The translations under genes and the position numbers were made by a program. Shown here one piece after another: positions 52,947 through 62,951 of a stretch of DNA of 64,000 nucleotides. Numbering within the stretch: the stretch's first letter is position 1; every line of letters starts with the position of its first letter. The notes beneath the pieces are model-generated. The model saw only the letters and a list, made by a program, of their open reading frames with translations. It was not told the DNA's origin and did not search any database. This DNA is from Phocaeicola vulgatus ATCC 8482 (GTDB taxonomy: Bacteria; Bacteroidota; Bacteroidia; Bacteroidales; Bacteroidaceae). Location: contig NC_009614.1 of assembly GCF_000012825.1 (NCBI RefSeq), positions 4,030,001 to 4,094,000 on the forward strand, read 5' to 3'.

Positions 52947-53714
52947 TTAATCACTATAATTATTGCCGTTAGATTTCCCAGAATAGTTTATTCCTGCTTT
53001 TCTAGCTTGTGTATGTTGAAATTGACGGGCTATTTTATATTCACGTTCTCCTTTTAGTAATCTGTATCCGGTTTGTTTAAACCAAAAGCTTATATTATTT
53101 TCTATACATTGCCGACGAATGTCCAATACCCAGTCATAATTACATATACGCGCTTCTTTGCCCGATTCTCCACCTACCACAATCTGTTCTACCCATGTAC
53201 CGAGTTCTCCCTTGAAGTTTATAGCGGACAACAACGGTTCACAGATAATGATTTTATGCTTTACAGGAGCTGCTTTATAAAGAGGAAGACGGTAATCCAC
53301 TCTGTCTTGATTTTCCATGGTGCAACAAATGGTAACATTATCATACCCGTCCCCCCAATCCGGAGGCAGACATTGGCCGAGCCGGTCTATGCGTTTAGTT
53401 ATAAACAAGAAATGAAGATCGTATCGTTCCCGCATCATTTTCCATGCTTCTATACGCCATTCATCGGCTTCTTCTATCAGAAAATCGGAGGTAAAACAAG
53501 TATAGACAAGATTGCCGGAAGGGATCTTGTAAGTCTTATCCTTTTTCCGTCGCACGGGCAGATTGAATTGTCCGGTTTTGGTTATTATGGAACTGTCTTT
53601 CCCATGTTTACTATCTCCGCGATATACATAACAATGCCGGCAACCTGTACTTAGCTTATGGCAGCCATGCCAAGGATTCCATAGAGAAGACTCCGGACTT
53701 ATTCTATTTTCCAT
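52947..53714 (-). CDS. DUF5131/phage Gp37-Gp68 family protein
   Basis: 255 residues from ATG 53714 (MENRISPESSLWNPWHGC); the frame is open to ATG 53783 (278 residues), but a TAnnTTTG box (53751-53744, minus) lies between and the family usually begins just before WNP..GC. A CX6CX2C cluster (CHKLSTGCRHC) resembles a radical-SAM-like iron-sulphur site, and KRIDRL, GGESG and WFKQTG are family blocks. The biochemical role is not established. The chromosomal location next to a NUDIX gene is divergent. Confidence 0.82.
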   Translation of the reverse strand: MENRISPESSLWNPWHGCHKLSTGCRHCYVYRGDSKHGKDSSIITKTGQFNLPVRRKKDKTYKIPSGNLVYTCFTSDFLIEEADEWRIEAWKMMRERYDLHFLFITKRIDRLGQCLPPDWGDGYDNVTICCTMENQDRVDYRLPLYKAAPVKHKIIICEPLLSAINFKGELGTWVEQIVVGGESGKEARICNYDWVLDIRRQCIENNISFWFKQTGYRLLKGEREYKIARQFQHTQARKAGINYSGKSNGNNYSD

Positions 53715-53839
53715 TCTGTCTGAATAAAATTTATCATTGTCTGCAAAGTTAGCTAAAGTCTTTTCATCATTTACATAATTCATTCCTGAATTTCTTCAAA
53801 AAGAATGGGAGTGTTATAGTTAATGCAAATGGATTAATG

Positions 53840-53847
53840 TACCTTTG
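53840..53847 (+). promoter_or_regulatory. -7 box of the NUDIX gene
   Basis: TACCTTTG, 72 bases before ATG 53920. No clear -33 element. Confidence 0.5.
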
Positions 53848-53919
53848 CCGGTATAATCAATTAAGCCACTGGCAAGAATAAATTTTATAATGTAGAATAT
53901 AAAACAAAAAACTTATTAT

Positions 53920-54474
53920 ATGAGCACAGACGATAGAAAATGGGAGATTATTGAAAGTGAATATCTTATCCGCCGCCCTTGGCTGACCGCACGCCGTGAC
54001 CGGGTTAAACTACCTACAGGAGTTGAAATTCCTGAATATTATATTTTGGAATATCCTGATTGGGTAAATGTAATTGCTATCACCAAAGAGGGTAAATTCG
54101 TATTAGTACGCCAATACCGTCACGGAATAAAAGAAACACGTTATGAAATTTGCGCCGGAGTTTGTGAAACCGGAGAAGAACCTTTGCTTTCTGCCCAACG
54201 CGAATTGTACGAAGAAACAGGGTATGGCAATGGAAATTGGACAAAACTTATGACTATTTCAGCAAATGCCAGCACCATGACAAATATCACTCATTGTTAT
54301 CTGGCTACGGAGGTAGAACGAATCTCTACCCAGCATTTGGAAGAAACTGAAGATCTGACAGTGCATTTGCTGGATGAAGAAGAAGTAAAAGCGTTGTTAT
54401 TGAATGATGAGGTGAAACAATCATTGATGGCTGCACCGTTTTGGAAGTATTTTGCTTTATATTCTCGTTTATAA
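53920..54474 (+). CDS. NUDIX hydrolase (ADP-ribose pyrophosphatase-like)
   Basis: 184 residues. The Nudix box is complete at about 80-102 (GX5EX7REUXEEXGU: GVCETGEEP...RELYEETGY), preceded by FVLVRQYRHG, as in ADP-ribose or nucleoside-diphosphate-sugar pyrophosphatases. Hydrolyses a nucleoside diphosphate linked to another group with Mg2+. Single gene. Downstream a 12-bp hairpin is found. Confidence 0.93.
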   Translation: MSTDDRKWEIIESEYLIRRPWLTARRDRVKLPTGVEIPEYYILEYPDWVNVIAITKEGKFVLVRQYRHGIKETRYEICAGVCETGEEPLLSAQRELYEETGYGNGNWTKLMTISANASTMTNITHCYLATEVERISTQHLEETEDLTVHLLDEEEVKALLLNDEVKQSLMAAPFWKYFALYSRL

Positions 54475-54479
54475 TAAAG

Positions 54480-54513
54480 ACTTTTAGGGAGACTGAAAAA
54501 GCTCCCTAAAAGT
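54480..54513 (+). terminator. Terminator-like hairpin after the NUDIX gene
   Basis: ACTTTTAGGGAG (54480-54491) pairs exactly with CTCCCTAAAAGT (54502-54513). No T-run after the hairpin. Confidence 0.6.
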
Positions 54514-54580
54514 AAGTTGAATCATTTATTCTATTAAACCGAGTTAATCACTTTTTATACTTCTTTGTATCGTCATTCGC

Positions 54581-55369
54581 TCACCTTCTCAGTGAGAATC
54601 CTTTTTTGCAGATAAAGAATGCATAGCCATAATATGCTTTATACTTACTATATAGCTCAGCCTCATGATGATTGGATGTTATCAATTCTTCTACGATTCT
54701 GCTTCCTGCATGTTTTCTTCTGAATATTTCCTCGGCTTTAGCTTGAGGAGCAAAATAATGTTCTATCCAGCAATTCTCCGGAAGAATGAATGTCGCAACC
54801 GGAATATATCCTGCTTTTTGTATCTGGGCTACTTTGTTGGGAACCGTATCTATTTCCGTATAAGCACTCATCCAGAAATCATGAATTTCTGCCGGGCGTT
54901 GATCGGTAAACCAGACACTTTCAGAAACGGCAAGGTATCCTCCCGGTTTCAAATAGTTGCGCCACTCTTTCAAGCCTCGTTCAAAGCCGATATTATAAAT
55001 GGCTCCTTCCGACCAGATCAAGTCCAAAGAGTCCTTTTCAAAAGAAAGGTCATCCATCGAACCGACTATGCCTTTCACCCTATTCTGGAGATTCAGTTTC
55101 TCGGCATTCTTGTTGAAACGTTCAATGAATCCCGGGAAAAAGTCGATGCCTGTAATCTTCCCCGGTACATGTTGTGCCAAGATCATTGTCTGGCCCCCTG
55201 TTCCACAACCGAGATCGGCAATAAGGGATTTGTTGGTAAGATTATCTATAAAGCTTAATGCTTTAAGAGTTACTTCGGGACTTCCGGGTCCTTGTCGCTC
55301 CGTATTTAAGAAAAAATCACAAATCAAATTTACATCGAATCCTAGAATTGTATTGTTGTCATTATTCAT
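54581..55369 (-). CDS. Class I SAM-dependent methyltransferase
   Basis: 262 residues: SAM-binding motif [13 protein letters not shown] (51-62), motif [12 protein letters not shown], and [14 protein letters not shown] (motif IV area). Start ATG 55369. A TATCTTTG box on the minus strand at 55561-55554 could be its promoter with a 180-base leader. The substrate is unknown; the layout is that of small-molecule methyltransferases. Nothing else seen in 55370-55640. Confidence 0.88.
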   Translation of the reverse strand: MNNDNNTILGFDVNLICDFFLNTERQGPGSPEVTLKALSFIDNLTNKSLIADLGCGTGGQTMILAQHVPGKITGIDFFPGFIERFNKNAEKLNLQNRVKGIVGSMDDLSFEKDSLDLIWSEGAIYNIGFERGLKEWRNYLKPGGYLAVSESVWFTDQRPAEIHDFWMSAYTEIDTVPNKVAQIQKAGYIPVATFILPENCWIEHYFAPQAKAEEIFRRKHAGSRIVEELITSNHHEAELYSKYKAYYGYAFFICKKGFSLRR

Positions 55370-55640
55370 TATCGTAATATATTAAACATACACTGAAAGC
55401 ATAGCCATACTCCCTGTGTAATTAAAAAATAAAATTATAGTAATATGAAATTGCTCTCGAAAAAATATCCCGAGAATACACGAATAAACAATCTATTTAT
55501 GAGAACAGATTGTTTACGACACCAAATCCGATATACGAGTTTTTAACATAGTGCAAAGATACACCTATTTCATTGAAAAACGATAGAAAACAATGTTTAA
55601 ATTTAGGAGATATTTCAGTATTTGATCTTTTTCCACTCTT

Positions 55641-56096
55641 TTAAAAACCTATTTTACGTTTCAAATAAATCATATCTTTTAGTAAAACCCCATTGTCAAT
55701 AATGGGATGATCGTAGTTCTCCGTGAAAAAACCTTTTATACAATGAGAATATTCAAAGCCGCAACTTTTATAAAATGCAAGAACACCGGGAACGTCTCCT
55801 GTTCCCACTATCATCTGAGTATATTCTTTTGAATAATGGTTTATCAGGTGGTTTATTAGTTTTCTACCATATCCTTGTCGCTGGGCAATAGGGGTAACCG
55901 CTATATTCTTCAATTCACAAATTTCCGGACCTTCTTTTGTTACAACGCCCACGGCTTTTATCCCATTATCTTCCAATACAAACAAGTCACCACGCTCCAG
56001 ATACCGGTCTATCATTGTTTCCTGTTCATCCCCAAGCAATAATAAGTCCAGATATTGCTTTTTATTTCTAGATATTTTAATGATGTGATAATCCAT
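55641..56096 (-). CDS. GNAT-family N-acetyltransferase
   Basis: 151 residues. Acetyl-CoA loop IAQRQGYGRKLINHLI (R/Q-X-X-G-X-G/A) and a VTPIAQ strand before it identify the GNAT fold; GVLAFYKSCGFEYSH is the usual C-terminal block. Acceptor unknown. The gene lies between a methyltransferase and the beta-lactamase, same strand. Confidence 0.9.
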   Translation of the reverse strand: MDYHIIKISRNKKQYLDLLLLGDEQETMIDRYLERGDLFVLEDNGIKAVGVVTKEGPEICELKNIAVTPIAQRQGYGRKLINHLINHYSKEYTQMIVGTGDVPGVLAFYKSCGFEYSHCIKGFFTENYDHPIIDNGVLLKDMIYLKRKIGF

Positions 56097-56150
56097 AATA
56101 TTATATTTATAACATTCTTGTCTTTATAGATAGTGCAAAACAGCACTATT

Positions 56151-57110
56151 TTAACGATTCCCGGCATATCGGTAAACAGCAGCCGAAATATCAGAGATTA
56201 TTTTAGCATTCGTTTCCATATTTTCTTTTGAGTCTTTAACAAATACAGCTACTACGTATCGGCTTCCATCAGGTAGAATTACAAAGCCAATGTCATTGAT
56301 GCCAATGTATTCTCCCCGGTCATTCTTATCGGAAGTTCCTGTCTTATGTCCTATCTTGACTTCACTTTCGGGAAGGGAAGCAGGCAGTCTGTCTTTGCCT
56401 GTCCCACACTCTATCATAATATGCTTTAGAAAATCTGTATATTCATTTCTCATGAAATCTTGAGTCATAAAAAGTTCCAATAGATTGGCTGCTTCCATTG
56501 GTGTTGTCCAGTTTTTGTAACAATCATCCATGCCTTGATGCATCTCATCTTCGGTAGCAGTTATGGAAACATCGTTTATTCCCAATGAATGAATGTATTC
56601 ATCCACCACGTTTACACCACCTATATAATCGAATAAGATATCACAGGCTACATTGTCACTTGACTGCATTGTATAAACTAAAAGTTCACTAATCGGAAGT
56701 TCTAAATTGCCTTGGGGATATTTATCACGCAAAGGGCTGTATGTATCCGGTTTGAAATATTTTTTATCAAGATATAGGGAAGTGGAAAGTGGAATATGCC
56801 GTTTTTGCAGGTAATCACATACAGCCAATGCCTGATGAAACTTATAAACGCTCATCATGGGATATTTTTCGGCATTATTTATGGCCAGCGTATCTTCTCC
56901 ATCCAGTATCAAAGCCACTCCTATAGTTGCTTTCTTATCTTTAATAATATGTCGAATTTCTGTTTTTAATGTTTTCAATGAATCTTGGGATTTATTCTGA
57001 ACACATCCGCCAGACAACACACACCATATACATATAATAATATATGGATATCCGTTTTTTACTAAAGACTGCAAGATTAACCTTGGACTCCGTTTTTTTG
57101 TTATACGCAT
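56151..57110 (-). CDS. Class A beta-lactamase (CepA/CfxA-like), predicted lipoprotein
   Basis: 319 residues. Active site Ser87 in MMSVYKFHQA (SXXK: S87-Lys90), SDN loop at 151-153, Glu187 in TEDEMHQ (position equivalent to Glu166) and KTG 256-258. This is the subclass A2 pattern of Bacteroides cephalosporinases. The signal (WCVLSGGC, Cys36) is a lipobox, so it is probably anchored rather than free in the periplasm. No mobile element is adjacent, so it is likely resident rather than acquired. A leader of about 50 bases follows the GH15 gene. Confidence 0.92.
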   Translation of the reverse strand: MRITKKRSPRLILQSLVKNGYPYIIICIWCVLSGGCVQNKSQDSLKTLKTEIRHIIKDKKATIGVALILDGEDTLAINNAEKYPMMSVYKFHQALAVCDYLQKRHIPLSTSLYLDKKYFKPDTYSPLRDKYPQGNLELPISELLVYTMQSSDNVACDILFDYIGGVNVVDEYIHSLGINDVSITATEDEMHQGMDDCYKNWTTPMEAANLLELFMTQDFMRNEYTDFLKHIMIECGTGKDRLPASLPESEVKIGHKTGTSDKNDRGEYIGINDIGFVILPDGSRYVVAVFVKDSKENMETNAKIISDISAAVYRYAGNR

Positions 57111-57168
57111 TTTCCTGATTTTAATTGTACGAAGATACCGGATTATCAGTCCTTCTCCAAATTTTTCC

Positions 57169-58956
57169 TTATTTAAAGATTAGCCTTTTATCTTCTTCCG
57201 CAAATAACACAGCAGTATTTACCAGTGCCAGATGAGAATAAGCTTGTGGGAAATTACCCAATTGTTCTTTTGTTTCGAAATCAATATCTTCACTGAACAG
57301 ACCCAAATGGTTTGAATATTGCAAAATTTCATCGAACAGACAGCGTGCTTCGTCTTTTTCCCCGATGACATAAAGTGCACGAATCAGCCAAAATGTACAG
57401 ATGGTAAAGGCCGAAGAAGGACAGCCAAAATCATCATGAGTATTATAGCGGTACATCAATCCTTTGTGTAATAAGGATTGCTTGACGGCTTTCACTGTTT
57501 TATGATAACGAATATCATCAGCATCTATAAATCCATAAGGTTCCATTAACAGTAAAGAAGAGTCCAAATCCAGATTGCCGTATGCTTGTGAAAAACTTTG
57601 TATTTCTTCCTTCCATCCGTTTCTCATAACATCCGCTTTAATTGCATCAGCTTCTTCTTCCCAACGTCGGCTATTCTCATATTTATTCAGAATACGGGCT
57701 ATGCGGGCTCCTCTGTCCAAAGCAACCCAACACATCACTTTGGACGAAACGAAATGCTGTCCTTCGCCCCGTATCTCCCAAATTCCTTTATCAGGCTTTC
57801 TCCAATCTTCCATCACAGTCGTCATAATACTTTTCACCATTTCCCACATATCTTCTATTTCATCCAATGTACCTGGCATCAACCGGTAATATTGGTAAAT
57901 CAAGTCCATCAGATAGCCGAATGAATCATTCTGCCTTTGATGATAAGCATCATTGCCGATACGCACCGGTTGGGAGTTTTTATATCCTGAAAGATGGTCG
58001 AGTATAACTTCAGTCAATTTCCTTTCCCCACGAATGCCATACATTATTTGATAAGTGTCATGCTCGGCAACAAAAGTAGATTGTATGAATTTCATGAATT
58101 TGCGGGTTGCATCGGCATGACCTATCTTGAAAAGAGTCTCTATGGACATGGAGGCATCCCGCAACCAACAAAAACGGTAATCCCAATTACGTACTTCTCC
58201 CACAGCTTCGGGCAGGCTGGTAGTAAGAGAGGCTAATACTGCGCCATTATAAAAAGACATCATCTTCAGGGTGAGTAAGCTACGCTCTATTATATCGTTG
58301 TAAATAGTGAACTTTCTTGTACGATCCGTCCAGTTCAACCAATAAACCAACGTGCGGCAATACTCCAGTTTCTCACGCTCTATATCAACAGGAATCACCT
58401 TTTCATTGTATGACAGAAGAAAAAATTCATCTTTCTCTAATATAAATTCCTGATGGTTTACAATACCTTGCAACGGCAAAGAGGAATACAGATATTGTCT
58501 GTCCTTGTTGTTAGAAGAAGAATAGGTTTCAATATACCGGGAAGTTACATTAAAAAACGCTTTTCCACGAGCATAGTCGGAAGCCGGATGGTAATTGACT
58601 TTAATGCGGGGACGACCTTTAATCCAGTGAATATAACGATAGACCTCAGCCGGACGATAATATTCCTTATTATCATATAACTCATAACAAGGCATAAAGT
58701 CGACTACCGCAAATTCGTCTTGCTCTGACACAAAAGTAGTGGAAAGAATATTGGTATGGGGAACATACGATTGGATGGTGTGATAGTCTTCTGAAACTTC
58801 AAAAACAAAAGTCCCGCCTTTTTCACGATCCAGAAGAGCTGCAAAAATAGAAGGTGAATCAAAATTTGGAAAACATAGCCATTCAATATTTCCTTTTTCG
58901 GAAATCAGTGCGGCTGTGCAGCAATTACCGATTACACCGTAATTCAAATTGTCCAT
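57169..58956 (-). CDS. GH15 glycoside hydrolase (glucoamylase/trehalase-like)
   Basis: 595 residues. DNLNYGVIGNCCTAALISEKGNIEWLCFP at the start and NWDYRFCWLRDAS near 258 are GH15 signatures; EIRG (catalytic Glu region, WEIRGEGQHFVSSK) and the closing LGNFPQAYSHLALVNTA belong to the (alpha/alpha)6 barrel. No signal peptide, so cytoplasmic. Bacterial GH15 enzymes include trehalases as well as glucoamylases; the location 18 bases after a trehalose-phosphate synthase/phosphatase gene argues for a trehalose or storage-sugar role. Confidence 0.93.
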   Translation of the reverse strand: MDNLNYGVIGNCCTAALISEKGNIEWLCFPNFDSPSIFAALLDREKGGTFVFEVSEDYHTIQSYVPHTNILSTTFVSEQDEFAVVDFMPCYELYDNKEYYRPAEVYRYIHWIKGRPRIKVNYHPASDYARGKAFFNVTSRYIETYSSSNNKDRQYLYSSLPLQGIVNHQEFILEKDEFFLLSYNEKVIPVDIEREKLEYCRTLVYWLNWTDRTRKFTIYNDIIERSLLTLKMMSFYNGAVLASLTTSLPEAVGEVRNWDYRFCWLRDASMSIETLFKIGHADATRKFMKFIQSTFVAEHDTYQIMYGIRGERKLTEVILDHLSGYKNSQPVRIGNDAYHQRQNDSFGYLMDLIYQYYRLMPGTLDEIEDMWEMVKSIMTTVMEDWRKPDKGIWEIRGEGQHFVSSKVMCWVALDRGARIARILNKYENSRRWEEEADAIKADVMRNGWKEEIQSFSQAYGNLDLDSSLLLMEPYGFIDADDIRYHKTVKAVKQSLLHKGLMYRYNTHDDFGCPSSAFTICTFWLIRALYVIGEKDEARCLFDEILQYSNHLGLFSEDIDFETKEQLGNFPQAYSHLALVNTAVLFAEEDKRLIFK

Positions 58957-58974
58957 GGTTATTTTTTTGTAATG

Positions 58975-61227
58975 TTAGTGGTTTATTATCCGTTTTAAAA
59001 AATCTATAGCCGATGATAGCTGCCCTTTCAAACCACTTTTCAAGGCTGCTTTCACCACGCTTTTATCTGTCAGCCGTTGTAAAAACGGCAAGGTGTCTGT
59101 CTGTACGGGCAGATTGTAACGTGCACTCTCGGATGCTGTACCAATCTTTACAGTCACAGCAGTAACAGGCAGGGCTTTAAACATATCATCATCCGTGGTA
59201 TCATCTCCCATTGCCAGGATAAAATCATATCGGGTGGCAAGCAAAAGCCTGTTTACTTCTGAACCTTTGGTAAATTCGGGAGATTTTATTTCTATCACCT
59301 TATTACCTTGCATGATTTGCAAATTCTGTTTCAAGCAAATAGATATCAAGGAATTGACCAACTGTTGCGCACGTAATCTGCCCAACCATGCATCGGTCTC
59401 ACGATAATGCCAGGCAAGTGCCGTTTCTTTGACTTCAAGATGGGAGCGAGGAGTCTTGCTGACAAATAATTTTAATATAGAAAGTAATCCGGGGCTCCAT
59501 TCCTGCGCGTGTACATTCTTGTGCCATACACCATTCTCTTTATAAAAGGCCCCATGTTCGGCTGCAAAGGAAATAGGTAGTGCACCCAACCATTTCTCTA
59601 AAGTAAAATGGTCACGTCCGCTGTTTATTACCACATGATTCAAGGGGTCGGCAGTCAGTTTCTGCAATGTATCCAGCAATTGCGGAGTAGGAGAGGCATC
59701 TTCCGGCCTTTTCTGAAAAGGAACCAGCGTCCCGTCATAATCCAATAAAATCAAACGCTTTTTAGCATGTAAGTATTGATGCTGAATTTCCTGCATATTC
59801 TGTGATCCTATCTTCTTAAGAAGCATGGTTTTGTTTTTGTGTGCCACTTCCTGCCATTCATTTACAAAATCGGCAGCCCATTTATTGACAGTCTGTACGG
59901 ATACAATAGACTGCATACGGTGCATCCGTTCTTTCTGTTCTTCAAACGGCATTTCCAATGCCCGGCAAATGGCATTTTCTATCTGCTCCGTATCATTGGG
60001 ATTAACCAGCAAGGCGTCGGTCAGTTCCACAGCGGCACCGGCCATTTCACTTAAGACCAATACACCGGGATTGTCTTGCTTGACAGCAATATACTCTTTG
60101 GCAACCAAGTTCATTCCGTCACGCAAAGGAGTGACTAATGCAATATCAGCTATAAAATACATGGCAGCCAATTCTTCGAATGAGAAACCATGATAAAAAT
60201 AGCAGACCGGAGTCCAGTTCATTGTAGAATATCGTCCGTTGATAGAACCTATTTCCTCGTCAATCCGGGTTTTCAATTCGGCATAACTGCCTACATGATC
60301 ACGTGAAGGAACTATGACCATAGCCAGTGTTACCTTGCCATGATATTCGGGATGGTGTTCCAAAAAAGAGGCAAATCCATAAAGACGGTGCAAAATGCCT
60401 TTACTATAATCCAAACGGTCTACCGATAGGATAAGTTTATGTTTGCCAAACAAGAGACGGGTTCGTTCTATAGCTTTCCAAACATTTTTTTGTTGTGACA
60501 CATTGTGGTAAAGGTCATAATTTATCCCCATCGGAAGTGCATCAACGCGCACAATGCGACTGCCTATCCGGGTTTCATCCAAACTGAAATCCATATGGAG
60601 TACCCGTTCGGCCGCGCTGATGAAATGACGCATATAGTCATGTGTATGAAATGCGATAAAATCGGCTCCTAACAATCCTTTCAGTATTTCGGCACGTTCA
60701 GGCAGAATTCGGAATAACTCATAAGATGGAAACGGAATGTGATGGAAATAGCCGATATGCAACCGGGGAAGCTCTTGGCGGAGCATTTCCGGAAGTAACA
60801 TCAACTGATAATCTTGTACCCAGACCCAATCATCCGGTTCCACAAGGCGGATGATTTCCCGACAAAACAAAGCGTTAACCTCTTGGTAAGATTGCCAGAA
60901 ACTCTTTCTATATAATGTATAGGCAAAGAAATAGTGACATAAAGGCCACAGGGTACTGTTACTGTATCCCTCATAATAGTTCTTATATTGCTCATCGGAT
61001 AAAAATATGGGATGGAGATTCATTTCCTCCAACCGGTGACAGATATCCTGTTTTTCTTCCTCTTTGTCTGTACAGATTCCGGGCCACCCCACCCAATGTT
61101 TCTCGTAATTGCCTTGTAGGGAATTTAGGCCCGTTGTCAGACCTCCTTCACTACGTGAGAAAACAAAGGTATCTTGTTCTGCGACAGCCTTCACGGGCAG
61201 TCTGTTTGATATGATATACAATTTCAT
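58975..61227 (-). CDS. Trehalose-6-phosphate synthase/phosphatase fusion
   Basis: 750 residues from ATG 61227 (MKLYIISNRLPVKAV); the frame opens at 61296 but that adds no family sequence. An OtsA-type GT20 domain (1-480: GGLTTGL, VWVQDYQLMLLPEML, SVDRLDYSKGI) fused to an OtsB HAD phosphatase (about 500-750: LLDYDGTLVPF, GDDTTDDDMF). It turns UDP-glucose and glucose-6-phosphate into trehalose in one protein, as in Bacteroidota and plants. It is the first gene of the operon with the GH15 gene. Confidence 0.95.
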   Translation of the reverse strand: MKLYIISNRLPVKAVAEQDTFVFSRSEGGLTTGLNSLQGNYEKHWVGWPGICTDKEEEKQDICHRLEEMNLHPIFLSDEQYKNYYEGYSNSTLWPLCHYFFAYTLYRKSFWQSYQEVNALFCREIIRLVEPDDWVWVQDYQLMLLPEMLRQELPRLHIGYFHHIPFPSYELFRILPERAEILKGLLGADFIAFHTHDYMRHFISAAERVLHMDFSLDETRIGSRIVRVDALPMGINYDLYHNVSQQKNVWKAIERTRLLFGKHKLILSVDRLDYSKGILHRLYGFASFLEHHPEYHGKVTLAMVIVPSRDHVGSYAELKTRIDEEIGSINGRYSTMNWTPVCYFYHGFSFEELAAMYFIADIALVTPLRDGMNLVAKEYIAVKQDNPGVLVLSEMAGAAVELTDALLVNPNDTEQIENAICRALEMPFEEQKERMHRMQSIVSVQTVNKWAADFVNEWQEVAHKNKTMLLKKIGSQNMQEIQHQYLHAKKRLILLDYDGTLVPFQKRPEDASPTPQLLDTLQKLTADPLNHVVINSGRDHFTLEKWLGALPISFAAEHGAFYKENGVWHKNVHAQEWSPGLLSILKLFVSKTPRSHLEVKETALAWHYRETDAWLGRLRAQQLVNSLISICLKQNLQIMQGNKVIEIKSPEFTKGSEVNRLLLATRYDFILAMGDDTTDDDMFKALPVTAVTVKIGTASESARYNLPVQTDTLPFLQRLTDKSVVKAALKSGLKGQLSSAIDFLKRIINH

Positions 61228-61587
61228 TTTTATATAATTCTTTTTTTCAGTTAGATGACAAAAGTCATACCACCAACTTAAATATCTTATTATCAATATG
61301 ATATATACTTGTCAATTAGTTTATACATTTTCAATATGAAAGCCTTTTTTCTAAAATGGGAAATGAAATAGCCGAAAGATAAAAGTGCAATTTTTGTAAT
61401 GGCATCGATTTTGATTTATACAGAGTATAACGCTATCAACTTATAGAAAAGGTAGCGAGCAAACAATAATAAACAACTGATTAACAAACTAATAAAGATG
61501 AAACTAGTAAGAATATAGCTTTCCAATATGGAAATTTGCCTGTTAAAATGAAAAAGAAACTCGAAAAGAATAAAATGCAATACAAAA
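61228..61587. other. Divergent intergenic region, no gene seen
   Basis: 360 A+T-rich bases between the trehalose operon and the aspartokinase-like gene. Short frames only. I see no clean TTTG/TAnnTTTG pair in it for either direction. Confidence 0.4.
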
Positions 61588-62934
61588 ATGAAAGTATATA
61601 ATTTAGAAAATATTAAATCTGCTGCCGAACTGAAACATCGGACTGAAGTAATTAGCATGAACGAACGTTCTATTATAGTGCTCGACACTTTTACCGGCAT
61701 TGCCCAAAAGCTGCAAGCTGTTTCTATTTCTTTATTCCATCTCGATATCGAAAAGGTTATGAATCAATTGCAGGATTTCGAGAATGATTGTGGAAATTGG
61801 CTGGACAATCTTCTTTCCTCCGAAATGCAGAAAGCAGAAGCTGCCAAAGAAATAAAAGTACACATCGATCAAATTTCCCGTTTATGTAATGAAAATCCGA
61901 ACATCATTGACGATCATGAGATTATGGCTCACGGAGCAATGATATCCTCTCTTATTCTGTCACATTATTTAGAAGAATGTACGAAAAAGAACTTCATCTT
62001 GAACTCATGTCATTTCATGCGGCTAGGGCTTGATCGGAAACCGGATATAAAGTATGTGAAAAAAAATGTAGAAGAACTGATGAAAGCCTGTCCCGATGTC
62101 CCCATTCTTATTACCCAAAGCCGTTTGTGTAAAAATGCATATGATGAAGTGGATTTATTCCCACAAATAGGAAATGAGTATTATGCCACTGTTATCGGGG
62201 CTGTATTCCATGCGGATGAAATTATAACATCCTTACGTTCTGATGAAATTTGTTTCCAAGGTATGGAACATACTCGGACTCTTACATACGGTGAAGCCGA
62301 GAATTTTATTGATAGCGGCATTGCATTGCTTCATCCGGAATGTATTCTGCTGGCGCGCACCGTCGGTATGGCCATTGTATTGATAAAAACACCGGAAGAT
62401 ACATTACGGATATCATCAGAAAAAACAGGAACAAAAGTAAAAGCTGCTGTTTCACGCAGAGGTGTGGTCTTTGTCAAACTTCGTTCGTTAGGGGTTCTTA
62501 CTTCTTATCTATTTATTGGAAAAGTATTTGATGTGTTCGAGAAATATAAGGTTCCTGTCTATTTAGCGACTTCCTCTAATGTGAGTGTTTCATTGGCTGT
62601 GAAATGTAGCAACGACACATTACGCCTGATATATCGTGAATTACATAAGTATGCGGAAATAGGAATGGAAACAGAAATGTCTGTGGTCAGCGTTATTGGC
62701 GATCTAAATTGGGAAAAGCATACAGGGTTGGAAGCCAGAATTATAGAAACGCTGAAAGAGATGCCGGTATGCATGATTTCATATGGCAGCAGCACTCACA
62801 ATCTTTCAGTGCTGGTACGGGAACAAGATAGAGAAAAGGCATTAATGACACTGTGCAAAGCCTTTCTAGATATTCCATCAGAAAAATTTGATGTAATAAA
62901 ACAAACTCAATTACAAGACTCTTTTGTCATGTGA
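61588..62934 (+). CDS. Aspartokinase homologue lacking catalytic motifs
   Basis: 448 residues. Overall order and length match LysC/ThrA-type aspartokinases: a kinase domain (1-290) and two ACT-type repeats (300-440, VSRRGVVFVKLRSLG, MSVVSVIGDLNW). But the ATP/aspartate motif KFGGTS is replaced by MKVYNLENIKSA, the GGSDYTA loop by PQIGNEYYATVIGA, and the DIDG-DPR strand by SLRSDEICFQGMEH. Thus the enzyme activity is doubtful. It could be a regulatory paralogue that binds lysine or threonine. The gene stands alone and has a terminator behind it. Confidence 0.75.
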   Translation: MKVYNLENIKSAAELKHRTEVISMNERSIIVLDTFTGIAQKLQAVSISLFHLDIEKVMNQLQDFENDCGNWLDNLLSSEMQKAEAAKEIKVHIDQISRLCNENPNIIDDHEIMAHGAMISSLILSHYLEECTKKNFILNSCHFMRLGLDRKPDIKYVKKNVEELMKACPDVPILITQSRLCKNAYDEVDLFPQIGNEYYATVIGAVFHADEIITSLRSDEICFQGMEHTRTLTYGEAENFIDSGIALLHPECILLARTVGMAIVLIKTPEDTLRISSEKTGTKVKAAVSRRGVVFVKLRSLGVLTSYLFIGKVFDVFEKYKVPVYLATSSNVSVSLAVKCSNDTLRLIYRELHKYAEIGMETEMSVVSVIGDLNWEKHTGLEARIIETLKEMPVCMISYGSSTHNLSVLVREQDREKALMTLCKAFLDIPSEKFDVIKQTQLQDSFVM

Positions 62935-62951
62935 CCTTCTTGAATAAACAG

